Positions 55,048 to 64,000 of a DNA stretch of 64,000 bases are shown piece after piece. Positions within the stretch are counted from its first letter, which is position 1, and the number at the start of each line of letters is the position of its first letter. This stretch comes from Heterohyrax brucei (lineage: Eukaryota; Chordata; Mammalia; Hyracoidea; Procaviidae), in assembly GCA_028571685.1 (NCBI GenBank), contig CM053146.1, forward strand, positions 68,543,431 through 68,607,430. Direction: 5' to 3'. Both the position numbers and the translations under genes were made by a program. Under the pieces are notes generated by a model. The model made no database searches. It was not told where the DNA came from and saw nothing but the letters and a program-made list of their open reading frames with translations.

Positions 55048-55548
55048 TTTTTTCAGAGAAGGTTTACACAGCAGTTTATATTCCCATTCTACAAGTTCTA
55101 TACAAGTTGTTTAGTGACATTTGTTATATGCTTCACAATTCATGAATGAACACTCTCTGTAGGGTGGAAGCATGGTCAAGTTAGCTCCTGTTATTTCTGT
55201 TCAGGTTGTTCTGGTTCTATTTATCTACTGTCTTTGCCCTCTCATATCTTTGCTTTAATGTAATTGTTGACTGTAGTCCCACATATGTGATTTTTTAAAG
55301 AAATATTGTTACTTATGGATGATGGTCATTACTTTTGAGTCAACTTGTTAATGGCTAAAAGACGACCTTAGTGGTTAGCCTCTGCTTAAGGTCTGAAGAA
55401 TATCTCTGGGTAATACTCTTGAGAAGTTTCTGTCACAACCAGGTCAGTAACAATAGGTCTTCTTTTTCTATTCTTCTTCTTTTTTTGTTTTTAGAAATTT
55501 GAGGTTCTGCTCCACATTTTTTCCCCCATTCTATCAGGGTCCATCTAT
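55048..55548 (-). mobile_element. L1 3' UTR, antisense, second 3' UTR type
   Basis: Resembles the 3' UTR of the L1 at 24440-25929 rather than that of 48867. On the plus strand it includes acacagcagtttatattccc, tgaggttctgctccacattt and ccattctatcagggtccatc. Confidence 0.5.
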
Positions 55549-55640
55549 TGTGCATACATATAGACATACATATGCATATACATATATGTGCATACATATA
55601 GACATACATATGCATATACATATATGTGCATACATATAGA
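55549..55640. repeat. 38-bp tandem repeat, 2.4 copies
   Basis: Exact period of 38: tgtgcatacatatagacata starts at 55549, 55587 and 55625, the third copy partial. Near-perfect copies suggest recent expansion. Confidence 0.95.
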
Positions 55641-55815
55641 CATGCAAAGAAGCCTTGGCTCTTAATTGAAAGGTCAGCTGTTCAAACCCACCAGCCACCC
55701 CACAAGAGGAAGGTGTGGCAGACTGCTTCTGTAATGATTACAGCCTTGGAAACCCATCCAGGATTGCTGTGAGACAAGACAAAATCAAATCAATAGCAGT
55801 GTTCTGGTGTTTTGG
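55641..55815 (+). mobile_element. AfroSINE, long form, head truncated
   Basis: gctgttcaaacccaccagcc, then the block tctgtaatgattacagcctt and tail aatcaaatcaatagcagtgt. Confidence 0.75.
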
Positions 55816-56276
55816 TATCCACATGCAGTGAAATCTGTGAGAGCTAAAGCTCTGTGAGACTAGTTTATTTTTCCAGGTCTCTAAGTTTTCTATCATTGCA
55901 TGAATGCTGTCTTACCACTTCTCTATTGTTTGTTTTAGAATGAAATATTTGAGTGTTTCTTCTCTGACAAGCTTCCACTTTACACAGGGTCTGACTCTTC
56001 CAAATTTTCCTGTCTATGCTCACATACATACGCATATACTGAGACATGTATTTTTTTGGTTAATTTTTCTGTTGTTTCAAAATTATATATGTCACAGCAG
56101 TTAGCGACAAGTCTCTTTTTCTTTTGTACTTGTTAGGTGTGTCATTTCATGATTAAGCAGTGTACACTTCACCCTCATTTAGTAATAATTTTCCCATCAC
56201 CCAAAATAATCAGGTATGTGATTATTGTCTACAGTGGACTTCCCCACCCCAGATCTGTTGACCACTAGTGAATATT
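55816..56276. other. Unassigned sequence
   Basis: AT-rich; may include the start of the antisense L1 that is clear from 56450. Confidence 0.45.
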
Positions 56277-56436
56277 AGAACCTGTTGCTGTCAAGATGAT
56301 TCCAACTCCTAGGAACCCCACAGGACAGAGTAGAACTGCCCCACCGGGTTACTAAGGTTCACTTGATAGATTCAAACTGCTGACCTTCTGGTTAGTAGCT
56401 GTAACTCTTAGCCACTTCACCACCAGGGTTTCCTAA
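56277..56436 (-). mobile_element. AfroSINE, short form
   Basis: Tail gaacctgttgctgtcaagat, core acaggacagagtagaactgc, head ttcaccaccagggtttcc. Complete. Confidence 0.87.
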
Positions 56437-56742
56437 TGAGCTTTAGTTTCCGTATATTTACTCAATAGTATTAGTTCATAAAAGTGAGAACATACATTAT
56501 TTTATGTAATTAACTTATTTCACTTAATATAATGCTTTCCATATTTATCTGTGTCTCAAGATGTTTTGGGAACTCATTTTTCTTATTTGTTGAGTAATAT
56601 TAAAATGTGTGTGTGTAGCAAATCTATCCATTCACTTGTTAATAGGTGTTTAGATGGTGTCCATCTTTTTGTTTTTGTGGATAGTACTTTAATAAATGTA
56701 AGTGTGCAATGACTGTTTATGTTGCTTCTACTAACTAGATCC

Positions 56743-57254
56743 TGTCCTAGTCATCTACTGCTGTAAAAGAAATACCATAAGTAGACAGCTTCAATAAAGA
56801 GAAATTTAATTCTTCATAGTTCAGTAGGCTACAAGTCCAAATTCAGGGCATCAGTTCCAGCTGAAAGCCCCCTCTCTCTATTAGTTTTAGAAGAAGATCC
56901 TCATCGTAGATCTTCCATTGGTCTGGGAGGATCTTAGCACAGAAACCCCAGGTCTAAGGGATATGCTGTACTCCTGGCACTCCTTTCTTGGTGGTATGAA
57001 GTTCCCATGTTTCTCTGCTCACTTTTCTGTTTTTATATCTCAAAAGAAGTTGGCTTAAGACACTATCCAATCTTGTTAACCTCATCAGTAGAACTGCTGC
57101 TAATCCATCTGATTAAATCATAAGTATCAGAATTTATAATACACAGGAAATCTCATTAAATGACAAAATGGTGGACAATCAAACAATTGTGGAAATCAAG
57201 GCCCAGCTAAGTTGACACACACAGTTGTTGGAGGACACAATTCAATCTGTAACA
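56743..57254 (-). mobile_element. Solo LTR, ERVL/MaLR-like family, in L1
   Basis: From tgtcctagtcatctactgct to ggacacaattcaatctgtaa plus ca. Flanks gatcc/gattt agree in 3 of 5 bases. The L1 resumes on both sides. Confidence 0.85.
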
Positions 57255-57902
57255 GATTTCTAGAGATACAACTAGAAGTGGAATTGCTGGGTCATCTGAC
57301 AGCCCTAGGTCTAGTTTTTTAAGGAACTACCAGACAGTTTTCCACAGCGGTTTAACAATTTCACATTTCCACTAGCAATGTATGAGGTTTCCAGCTTTTC
57401 CACATTACCTCCAACATTTCCTACTTTCCTTTTGTTGTTTGATTTTTTTTTCCTCTCTTCCTGTCCTGGATATTGTCTTAGTTACCTAGTGTTCTTACAA
57501 CAGAAATACCACAAGTAGATAACTTTAACAAACAGAAGTTTATTGTCTCACAGTCTAGGATGCCAGCTCTTAAGTGGAAAACTTCATCTGTGTGTCAGTT
57601 GTGGGGTAAGGTCCTTGTCATCAATCTCCCCTTGGTCTAGAAGCTTCTTGGTGCAAACACCATAGGTCTAAAGGGTGGACTCTGTTTCCAGAACCACTTT
57701 CTTGATGGCATGATGCCCCTGTGTCTCTCTGCTCACTTTTCACACTTTTATCTCAAAGGAGGTTGACTCAAAGCACAGCCTGATCTTGTAGATCTGAGTA
57801 CTTGATCATTAACATAACTGCCTCTAATTCTGACTCATAAACAACATTGAGGTTGGGTTTTCAACACACAGGAAAATCACAGTTAGGTGACATAATAGTG
57901 GA

Positions 57903-59788
57903 TCTCCATTATCCAGATGTTAGAAGAGACTATGACTCTTGCTCTTGAATGTCAAGCAGCTAAAGCAAAAGGAAGGAATGGTGAAGCAAAAGACCTAAAC
58001 AGAATATTTCAAAAAACAGCTTGAGAAGACAAAATAAAGTATCACATGACATGTACAAAGAGTTGGAAATGGAAAACCAGAAAGGAAGAAAAAGTTCTGT
58101 GTTTCTCAAGCTGAAAGAAATGAAGAAGAAATTCAAGCCTTGAGTTATAACAGTGAAGGATTCTACAGGGAAAATATTTAATGACTCAGGGAGTACCAAA
58201 AGAAGGTGAAAGGAATACACAGAGTCATTATACCAGAAAGAACTGGTCGATATTCAGCCATATGAAGAAGCAGCTTATGATCAGGAACTGATTGCACTGA
58301 AGGAAGAAGTGAAGCTTCATTGAAGGCATTGGCAAAAAACAAGGCTCCAGGAATTACTGGAATATCAGTTGAGGTATTTCAATAAACAGATGCAGCACTG
58401 GAAGTGCTCAATCATCTATATCAAGAAATTTGGAGGACAGCTAGCTGGCCAACTGATTGGAAGAGATCGACATTTATACCCTTTCCAAAGAAGGGCAATC
58501 AAACCGAATGTGGAAATTTCTGAACAATAACATTAATATCATACACAAGTAAAATTCTGCTAAAGATCATTCAAAAGTGACTACAACAGTATATTGACAA
58601 GGAATTGCCAGAAATTCAAGGTGGATTCAGAAGGGGACAGGGAACCAGGGATATCATTGCTGATATCAGATGGATCTTGGCTGAAAGCAGAGAATACCAG
58701 AAGGATGTCTACCTGTGTTTCATTGACTATGCAAAGACGTTCGACTGTGTGGATCATGATAAATTATGGTTAACACAGAACATTTAATTGTGTTCTTAAG
58801 GAATCTGTATATGGATCAAGAGGCAGTCATGTGAACAGAACAAGGGATCACTGCATGGTTTAAAGCCAGGAAAGGCATGTGTCAGGGTTGTATTCTTTCA
58901 CCATAGCTTTTTAATCTGTACGTTGAGCAAATAATCTGAGAAGCTGGAATACACAAAGAAGAACGAGACATCAGGATTGGAGGATGACTCGTTAACAACC
59001 TGCCTTATGCAGACTACATCACCTTACTTGCTGGAAGTGAAGAAGATTTGAAACACTTACTGATGAAGATCAAGGACCACAGCCTTCAGTATGGATTGCA
59101 CCTCAACATCAGAAAAACAAAAATCTTCACAACTGGAGTAAGCAACATCGTCATAAACGGAGAAAGGATGGAGGTTGTCAAGGATTTTGTTTCACTAGGG
59201 ACCACAATCAATGCCGATGGAAGCAGCAGTCGAGAAACCAAAAGACTCACTGCATTGGGAAGATCTGCTGCAAAGGATCTCTTCAAAGCCTTGAAATTAA
59301 AGATGTCACCTTGAAGGCTAAAGTGTGCCTGATCCAAGCCATGCTATTTTCAGTTGCACCATACGCATGAGAAAGCTGGACAATGAACAAAGAAGACAGG
59401 AGAAGAACTGATGCCTTTGAATTGTGGTGTTGGAGAAGAATATTCAATGTGCCATGGGCCACCAAAAGAACAAACAGATCTATTCTGGAAGAAGTACAAC
59501 CAGGTAGCACCTTGGAAGCAAAGATGGTGAGACTTCATCTTACATACTTTGGACATGTTATTGGGAGGGATCAGTCCCTGGATAAGGATATCATGCTTGG
59601 TAGAGCAGGGGGCGGTCAGCAAAAAAGAAGGTCCTTGATGAGATGGATGGACACCGTGGCCACAACTATGGGCTTAAGCATAACAACGACTGTGGACATG
59701 GCACAAGACCAGGCGGTGTGTTTCATTCTGTTGTTCATAGGCTTGCTATGAGTCGGAACTGACTCGATAACACCTACACAGCAACAAC
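57903..59788 (+). mobile_element. RTE-clade LINE, 5'-truncated (about 1.9 kb)
   Basis: Starts just upstream of the RT domain (ctcttgaatgtcaagcagct) and runs to the terminus agcaacaac. Flanked by the duplication aatagtgga (57894-57902 and 59789-59797) within an LTR. Less decayed than copy A at 1880, with three sizeable open pieces. The active-site box at 59006-59017 reads Y-A-D-Y. The 3' end gctatgagtcggaactgact is shared with the AfroSINE tail. Confidence 0.92.
58605..59751 (+). pseudogene. RTE reverse transcriptase remnant (copy B)
   Basis: Open pieces are at 58605-58787 (GFRRGQGTRDIIADIRWIL, then VYLCFIDYAKTFDCVDH with the first catalytic aspartate), 59048-59314 (HLLMKIKDHSLQYGLHLNIR) and 59383-59751 (ELWCWRRIFNVPWATKRTNR, then LDKDIMLGRAGGGQQKRRS). 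Between them the YADD box has become YADY and the frame shifts. The product would be inactive. Confidence 0.88.
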
Positions 59789-60296
59789 AATAGTGGACAA
59801 TAACAATACTGGGAATTGCAGCCTTGCCAAGTTGACATACGTTTTGGTTGAATACAGTTCAATGCAGCACAGCCATCTCAGTTCATCTCCTTTGTACACT
59901 TTTTGATTTATCTTTCTGTTGTTAAGTCATAACAGTTTTCTTCATATTTTAGATATTAGATCCTTATCAGTTACATGAATCTTTTTTATTTCATGGGTAA
60001 GTTGTTAAAATAGCTTTGCTAATGATTTGACTCAGAAACAGTGAGTGACTTAAAGTGGACAGTGGTGACGGGAACAGGTGAAATACCTAAGACATACTCA
60101 GTCACATCTTGCTATTATTTAATTTTATAAATGCAATCTATATGGTTTAAATAGCATATTTTATTTGTTTTAGATAAAGCATTTGTATGCCAACTTTTCC
60201 AAAATGCAAAATAGAATTATCAATCACATACTTAGCAGAAGAGTCAAAATATAACTAAAATATACATACTGCAGTAAAGGTTCAAAAAGACATACA

Positions 60297-60464
60297 CCCC
60301 AAAACCAAACCCATTGCCATCAAGTTAATTTCTCCTCATAGTGACCCTATAGGACAGAATAGAAGTGCCCCCTAGAGTTTCCAAAGAATACCTAGAGAAT
60401 TTAAACTGCTAACATTTCAGTTAGCAGATACAGCACTTAACCACTCTGCAGCCAGGGTTTCCAC
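60297..60464 (-). mobile_element. AfroSINE, short form (first of a pair)
   Basis: Tail aaaccaaacccattgccatc, head ctgcagccagggtttcc. Flanked by aagacatacac (60287-60297) and aagatacacac (60465-60475). Confidence 0.87.
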
Positions 60465-60469
60465 AAGAT

Positions 60470-60650
60470 ACACACCAAAAAAACGCAAACCAAACCCACT
60501 GCCATCAGGTCATGTCTGACTCATAGAGACCCTACAGGTCAGAGTTAGGCTACCCTATAGAGTTTCCAAGGAGCCCGTGGAGGAGTTGAACTGCCGACTT
60601 TTTGGTTAGCAGACATAGCACTTAAATTCATTACACCACCAGGGTTTCCA
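60470..60650 (-). mobile_element. AfroSINE, short form (second of a pair)
   Basis: Tail caaaccaaacccactgccat, head caccaccagggtttcca. The right flank aagatatgcac (60650-60660) repeats the same target sequence a third time. Confidence 0.88.
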
Positions 60651-61244
60651 AGATATGCACAGAAAGTCATAAATACATTTCAGCTGAAGTATCAACAACG
60701 AGAATAAATTTTAAGCAAAAAAAGTGAGGAGCTGACGTAACTGTTTTCTAAGAGTACACACTGTGGACTATTGTATCATTTTCGTTGCTCATTGTGATCC
60801 TGCTGTTTCTTCCACCAGTGGATGCAGAACAGTAGTAGGATGTCTGACATATTCTACCCAGTTAGCAAGCAGAGGAGAAATATTTGACAGTAAACAGTAC
60901 TTTAAAAGTGTTTTAAAAGCAGTAAAAGACAAATACAGAACACCAACCAAGAGAGTGAGATGAATTAGAAAGTTATTAGCAAAATAAATACCTGTGAAAT
61001 TGAAGAGATAGACTGACAGATTAGGAGGGAGCAGAAGTCTGAGAGAGCAAGAGAGGGGGCATGAAATTAGGAAATAAGAGAAACACATACAGATATTTAA
61101 TACTCAAATGTTTATGTTGCATGTAAAATAACTTGATAAACACTCATCTAATCTTCACAGGGAGAAGTTTCACAATTGAGTCACAAAGAAAGAGTGACAG
61201 AGAGAACACTCAAATGTCTGATCAAATGGACAACACTGAACAGT
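60651..61244. other. Unassigned sequence
   Basis: No recognised repeat. Opposed open frames of 66 and 99 codons at 60763-61088 look like chance. Confidence 0.5.
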
Positions 61245-61425
61245 TTTTATTGTTACTGTTTACCTTTGAGTCAGTGTTGACTCATAGTAACTCTATAGGA
61301 CAGAGTAGAGCTGCTCCACAGCATTTCCTAGGCTGTACTATTTAAGGAAGCAGAATGCCAAGTCTTTTTTCCCCTAGAGTCACTGACGTGTTTGAACCAC
61401 CAACCTTGGAGGCTAGGTGAAGGTG
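61245..61425 (-). mobile_element. AfroSINE, long form
   Basis: gagtcagtgttgactcatag, ataggacagagtagagctgc, extra block (tatttaaggaagcagaatgc), then tttgaaccaccaacctt. The head is lost. Confidence 0.75.
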
Positions 61426-63560
61426 GTGGAGTAGTCTCATGCTTCCTGTGATCCCTCTAACGTCAAAGACTCCAAAGAACAAATGAACCTGAGCATCAAA
61501 GGGAAACTTGCAAAGTTGGACTGAGCTACAAGGAATGGAGAGTAGGTCCAGAAGTCCCTAGGACTGACCAGATCTGATGCACCAGGTATCAGCTGCAGCC
61601 AGCTAGGTAAATGGAGCAGCAGTGCTCTTGAGCATCTTCCTTAGCAGGAGAGACTGAGCAGAAATAGAGAGTTCATGAAAGCCTTGAAAATGAGTGAAAA
61701 ATGGCACCTGATCTATAAAAACTCAGCGACTTGCCTCTAACCTACCTTGTGGACCTAAAACTTTCCTTCAAGATATACCTCTTTCCCTTTGCCCAGCAAT
61801 TCCCCCTCACTTCTCTGCAATGTGCCCTGCACTGGAGTCTGATGTCAGTACCTGAGCTGGAAGAAGGACTCCTCGTGCACACTCTGAGCCATTCTTCTGG
61901 ACTCACAGATGGAAAAATGTAACATACAGGGAGAAGAGGAAAAAGTCTGCCAACTTACCTGAGCTGGAAATCCAGGGCAGAAACAGTGTCTGTCCTCATG
62001 GATAGCCGTCAGCCCTCTGCCTTACTTAGCACATGCAGACAGATATCTGTGCCTACCCCAATTACCCCTGCCAATCTAGGACTGTAGGGGACAGCCTGCA
62101 CCACACACTTTCTAACCGGATACCTGGATATCTGCACTGAAGCCATATAAGAAAAGTAAACAGACCCCTGGGCTGATATGTCTAGTAATCGCTCTGACAG
62201 CTTGGTAACAGGATGTCAGAGCTTCAGAGACACCAAAAATCAAACTATCGCACACCACCAGCATGTTTGGACATTTCAGACAAAACAAAACAAGAAGCTA
62301 GAACACAACAGGCAAACATAAAATAAATATGGCAATTTACTTATGGCTTGGAGACAATGGTCCACGTAAAATCACTGAAAAATACAAAACATAATGGGTT
62401 TAGAAAGCTCCCAAAATAAGGAAGCAAGAATTTTTCCAGATGAGGAGAACTTCCTGGCATTATCAGAGGTAGTATACAAAAGATTAATATTTGTAACTTT
62501 TGAAGAAATCAGGAAGGAGATGAGACAAAATGCAGCACAGTGTAAAGACAAGTTGAACTAAGTGTAAGAAAGCTTAGAGTGGCAAGAATTAAAAGTTCAT
62601 AATAATAATAATTTCAGAATTAGATAACTCAATAAGAAGTCAAAGGAGGAGAGCTGAGGCAATGGAAGGACAAATTAGTGATATTGAAGATAAAGCATAT
62701 GATACTAACTTTATTTAGGAAAAATCAGATAAAATGATTTTAAAATATTAAGAAACACCAAGAATTGTGTGGAACTCTATCACGAGGAATGCTCTACAGG
62801 TAACTGGAGTACCAGAACAGGGTGGGAGGTAGAAAATACAGAGAGAATTGTCTAACATTTGTTAACAAAAAATTTCTCTGGTATCATAAAAGATGAGAAT
62901 ATATCTATTCAAGACACTTGTTGAACTCCATACAAGCTGGATCTCAAAAGAAGTCATCAAGGAATATTGCAATCAAACTTACCAAAACTGGAAATAAGGA
63001 GACAACTTTAAAAGCTGATACAGACTGATAAAAAATAACCTACAAATGAGAACCAGTAAGATGAAGTTTGACTACCCCACAGAAACCATGCAGGCAAGAA
63101 GGCAATGAGATGATATGTACACAGCGTTGAAGGAAAATAATTGTCAGCCAAGAAACATACATCCAGCAAAACTGTCTCTGAAATACCAAAAAACAAAAAC
63201 AAAACAAAGCAAACCCACTGCTGTTGGGTCATTTCTGACTCATAGTGACCCTATATGCGAAATTAGGATATTTCTAGATAAACAGAAATTTAGGGAATTT
63301 GAAAAATTCAAACCAAAATTACAAGAAATACAAAAGGAAATGCTTTGGTTAGAAAATCGGTAACATCACATAACAACCCAAGGCTAGAACACAGAAAAGA
63401 GCAAACTGGAGGCCAACCCAAACAGGGGAATCACAAACAAAAAGACAAAACACCGAAAATAGGGAAGCAGAGATGTTATTGTGTAAACATTGTAACAAAA
63501 AAGAGGGAATTATGGAAAAGCAGTCACAGATTTTTCATATGGAGGGTAAGTCAAGGTGAA
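61426..63560 (+). mobile_element. L1/HAL1-type LINE: 5' UTR and ORF1
   Basis: After a GC-richer 5' region (aaggtggtggagtagtctca; about 61426-62400) comes an ORF1-like region. A coiled-coil segment near 62620-62700 reads MEGQISDIEDKAYD. A C-terminal part at 63115-63363 includes ENNCQPRNIHPAKLSLKYQK and, after a SINE interruption, DKQKFREFEKF. No ORF2 follows, which suits HAL1 or a 3'-truncated L1. Stops are frequent. Confidence 0.6.
63193..63258 (-). mobile_element. AfroSINE tail fragment within LINE ORF1
   Basis: aacaaaacaaagcaaaccca then ctgctgttgggtcatttctg and actcatagtgaccctatatg. It splits the ORF1 C-terminal coding region; gaaat on both sides may be the duplication. Confidence 0.7.
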
Positions 63561-63564
63561 CCAC

Positions 63565-63610
63565 TGGTTGATAGCTGAGCACTTAATCACTGAACCAACA
63601 GGACTCCTTT
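63565..63610 (-). mobile_element. SINE head fragment
   Basis: agctgagcacttaatcactg then aaccaacaggactcc. Head-only piece, diverged. Confidence 0.45.
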
Positions 63611-64000
63611 AGAAAAGTACCTAGCCAGGAAGATTTTGAGTTATTGTTCTTATTTTACCTATATTAAATATGGGCCTGTAATTAGAATCCTCAAGTAAGA
63701 GTGCTAAATATTATACAAGTATTTCAGATTAGTATATTTAAACATGTTAGGAACAAAAATGCATGTAAAAAATGTAAACATAATCCATTTCATGTATTAA
63801 CAGATTAATAAAATGGCTTATTTTTTCATGGCTAACATGTTTTAAACCACTTTTTTTCTGATAACTTGAATTGTATAATATTGTTGGAATGTGTAACAAT
63901 GTTGGAATGACAAAATAAAGTATGGCTGCAAATTACTTACGGGATTTAATAGCTTAAAGGACTACAAGCGCACATAATGCATAGTGCTTGTGTTTAAAAG
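63611..64000. other. Unassigned AT-rich sequence
   Basis: No recognised repeat. Short direct repeat ttgttggaatg/atgttggaatg near 63880-63910. Confidence 0.5.

Larger units (their letters stand above)
57474..59878 (-). mobile_element. Solo LTR in L1, itself split by an RTE LINE
   Basis: First part 57474-57902 (tgtcttagttacctagtgtt to gacataatagtgga). Second part 59789-59878 (aatagtggacaataacaata to a degraded end acagttcaatgcagcac). The two parts align with 56743-57254 across the break. Confidence 0.85.
56450..60010 (-). mobile_element. Old L1 ORF2 3' region, antisense, split by two LTRs
   Basis: Three blocks read in order as antisense old L1. 56450-56742 includes gcaaatctatccattcactt; 57255-57473 includes gtggaattgctgggtcatct and gacagttttccacagcggtt; 59879-60010 includes atattagatccttatcagtt. 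The gaps are the LTRs described next. Confidence 0.75.

Overview
This is AT-rich mammalian nuclear DNA from an afrotherian, most likely a paenungulate and probably an elephant. Three things point there. About thirty tRNA-derived SINEs have the layout of AfroSINE. Several RTE-clade LINE fragments end in the same 3' tail as those SINEs. Many SINE copies lack a middle block of about 45 bp that other copies here keep; from memory, that deletion defines the paenungulate (HSP) subfamily. Repeat names are from memory, because no database search was possible. I found no host protein-coding exon, tRNA, rRNA or CRISPR array. Every open frame I could interpret comes from a transposon or retrovirus and is broken.

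Layout. 1-9.3 kb: AfroSINEs, a 2.2 kb RTE LINE with a dead reverse transcriptase, two palindromic mariner-derived MITEs and two antisense solo LTRs. 9.3-12.9 kb: mostly unassigned sequence with MIRs, a MER20-like hAT element and a third MITE. 12.9-18.1 kb: an L1 with an intact 5' end but no 3' half, inserted in an old MLT1-like LTR; then a MIR and two separate solo LTRs. 18.1-21.3 kb: old or unassigned sequence. 21.3-25.9 kb: an L1 carrying four later insertions. 25.9-34.1 kb: an LTR-like remnant, an ancient retroviral internal region with an integrase remnant, and RTE fragments. 34.5-42.5 kb: dense SINEs with nested and split copies, L2, RTE and a MITE end. 42.5-52.5 kb: L1 pieces, another MITE, a 22-bp minisatellite split by a solo LTR and flanked by a 218-bp duplication, L1 3' ends and TA repeats. 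52.5-55 kb: no recognisable feature. 55-60 kb: an old antisense L1 with two solo LTRs, one of which contains an RTE LINE. 60-64 kb: a SINE pair and an L1/HAL1-type 5' region.

The most interesting signal is a set of very short insertions (about 13-45 bp) made only of the last bases of an RTE/AfroSINE-type tail (core ccaagtgccgtcgagtcgga in the minus orientation). Several are flanked by direct repeats that look like target-site duplications. One interrupts an RTE copy whose uninterrupted equivalents lie elsewhere in the window, so its boundaries can be read directly. The second is the roughly 550-bp MITE: both ends are inverted copies of a mariner 3' end around a leftover piece of transposase. 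The nested insertions also allow the order of LINE, LTR, SINE and DNA-transposon activity to be worked out. I saw no evidence of a new host gene system.
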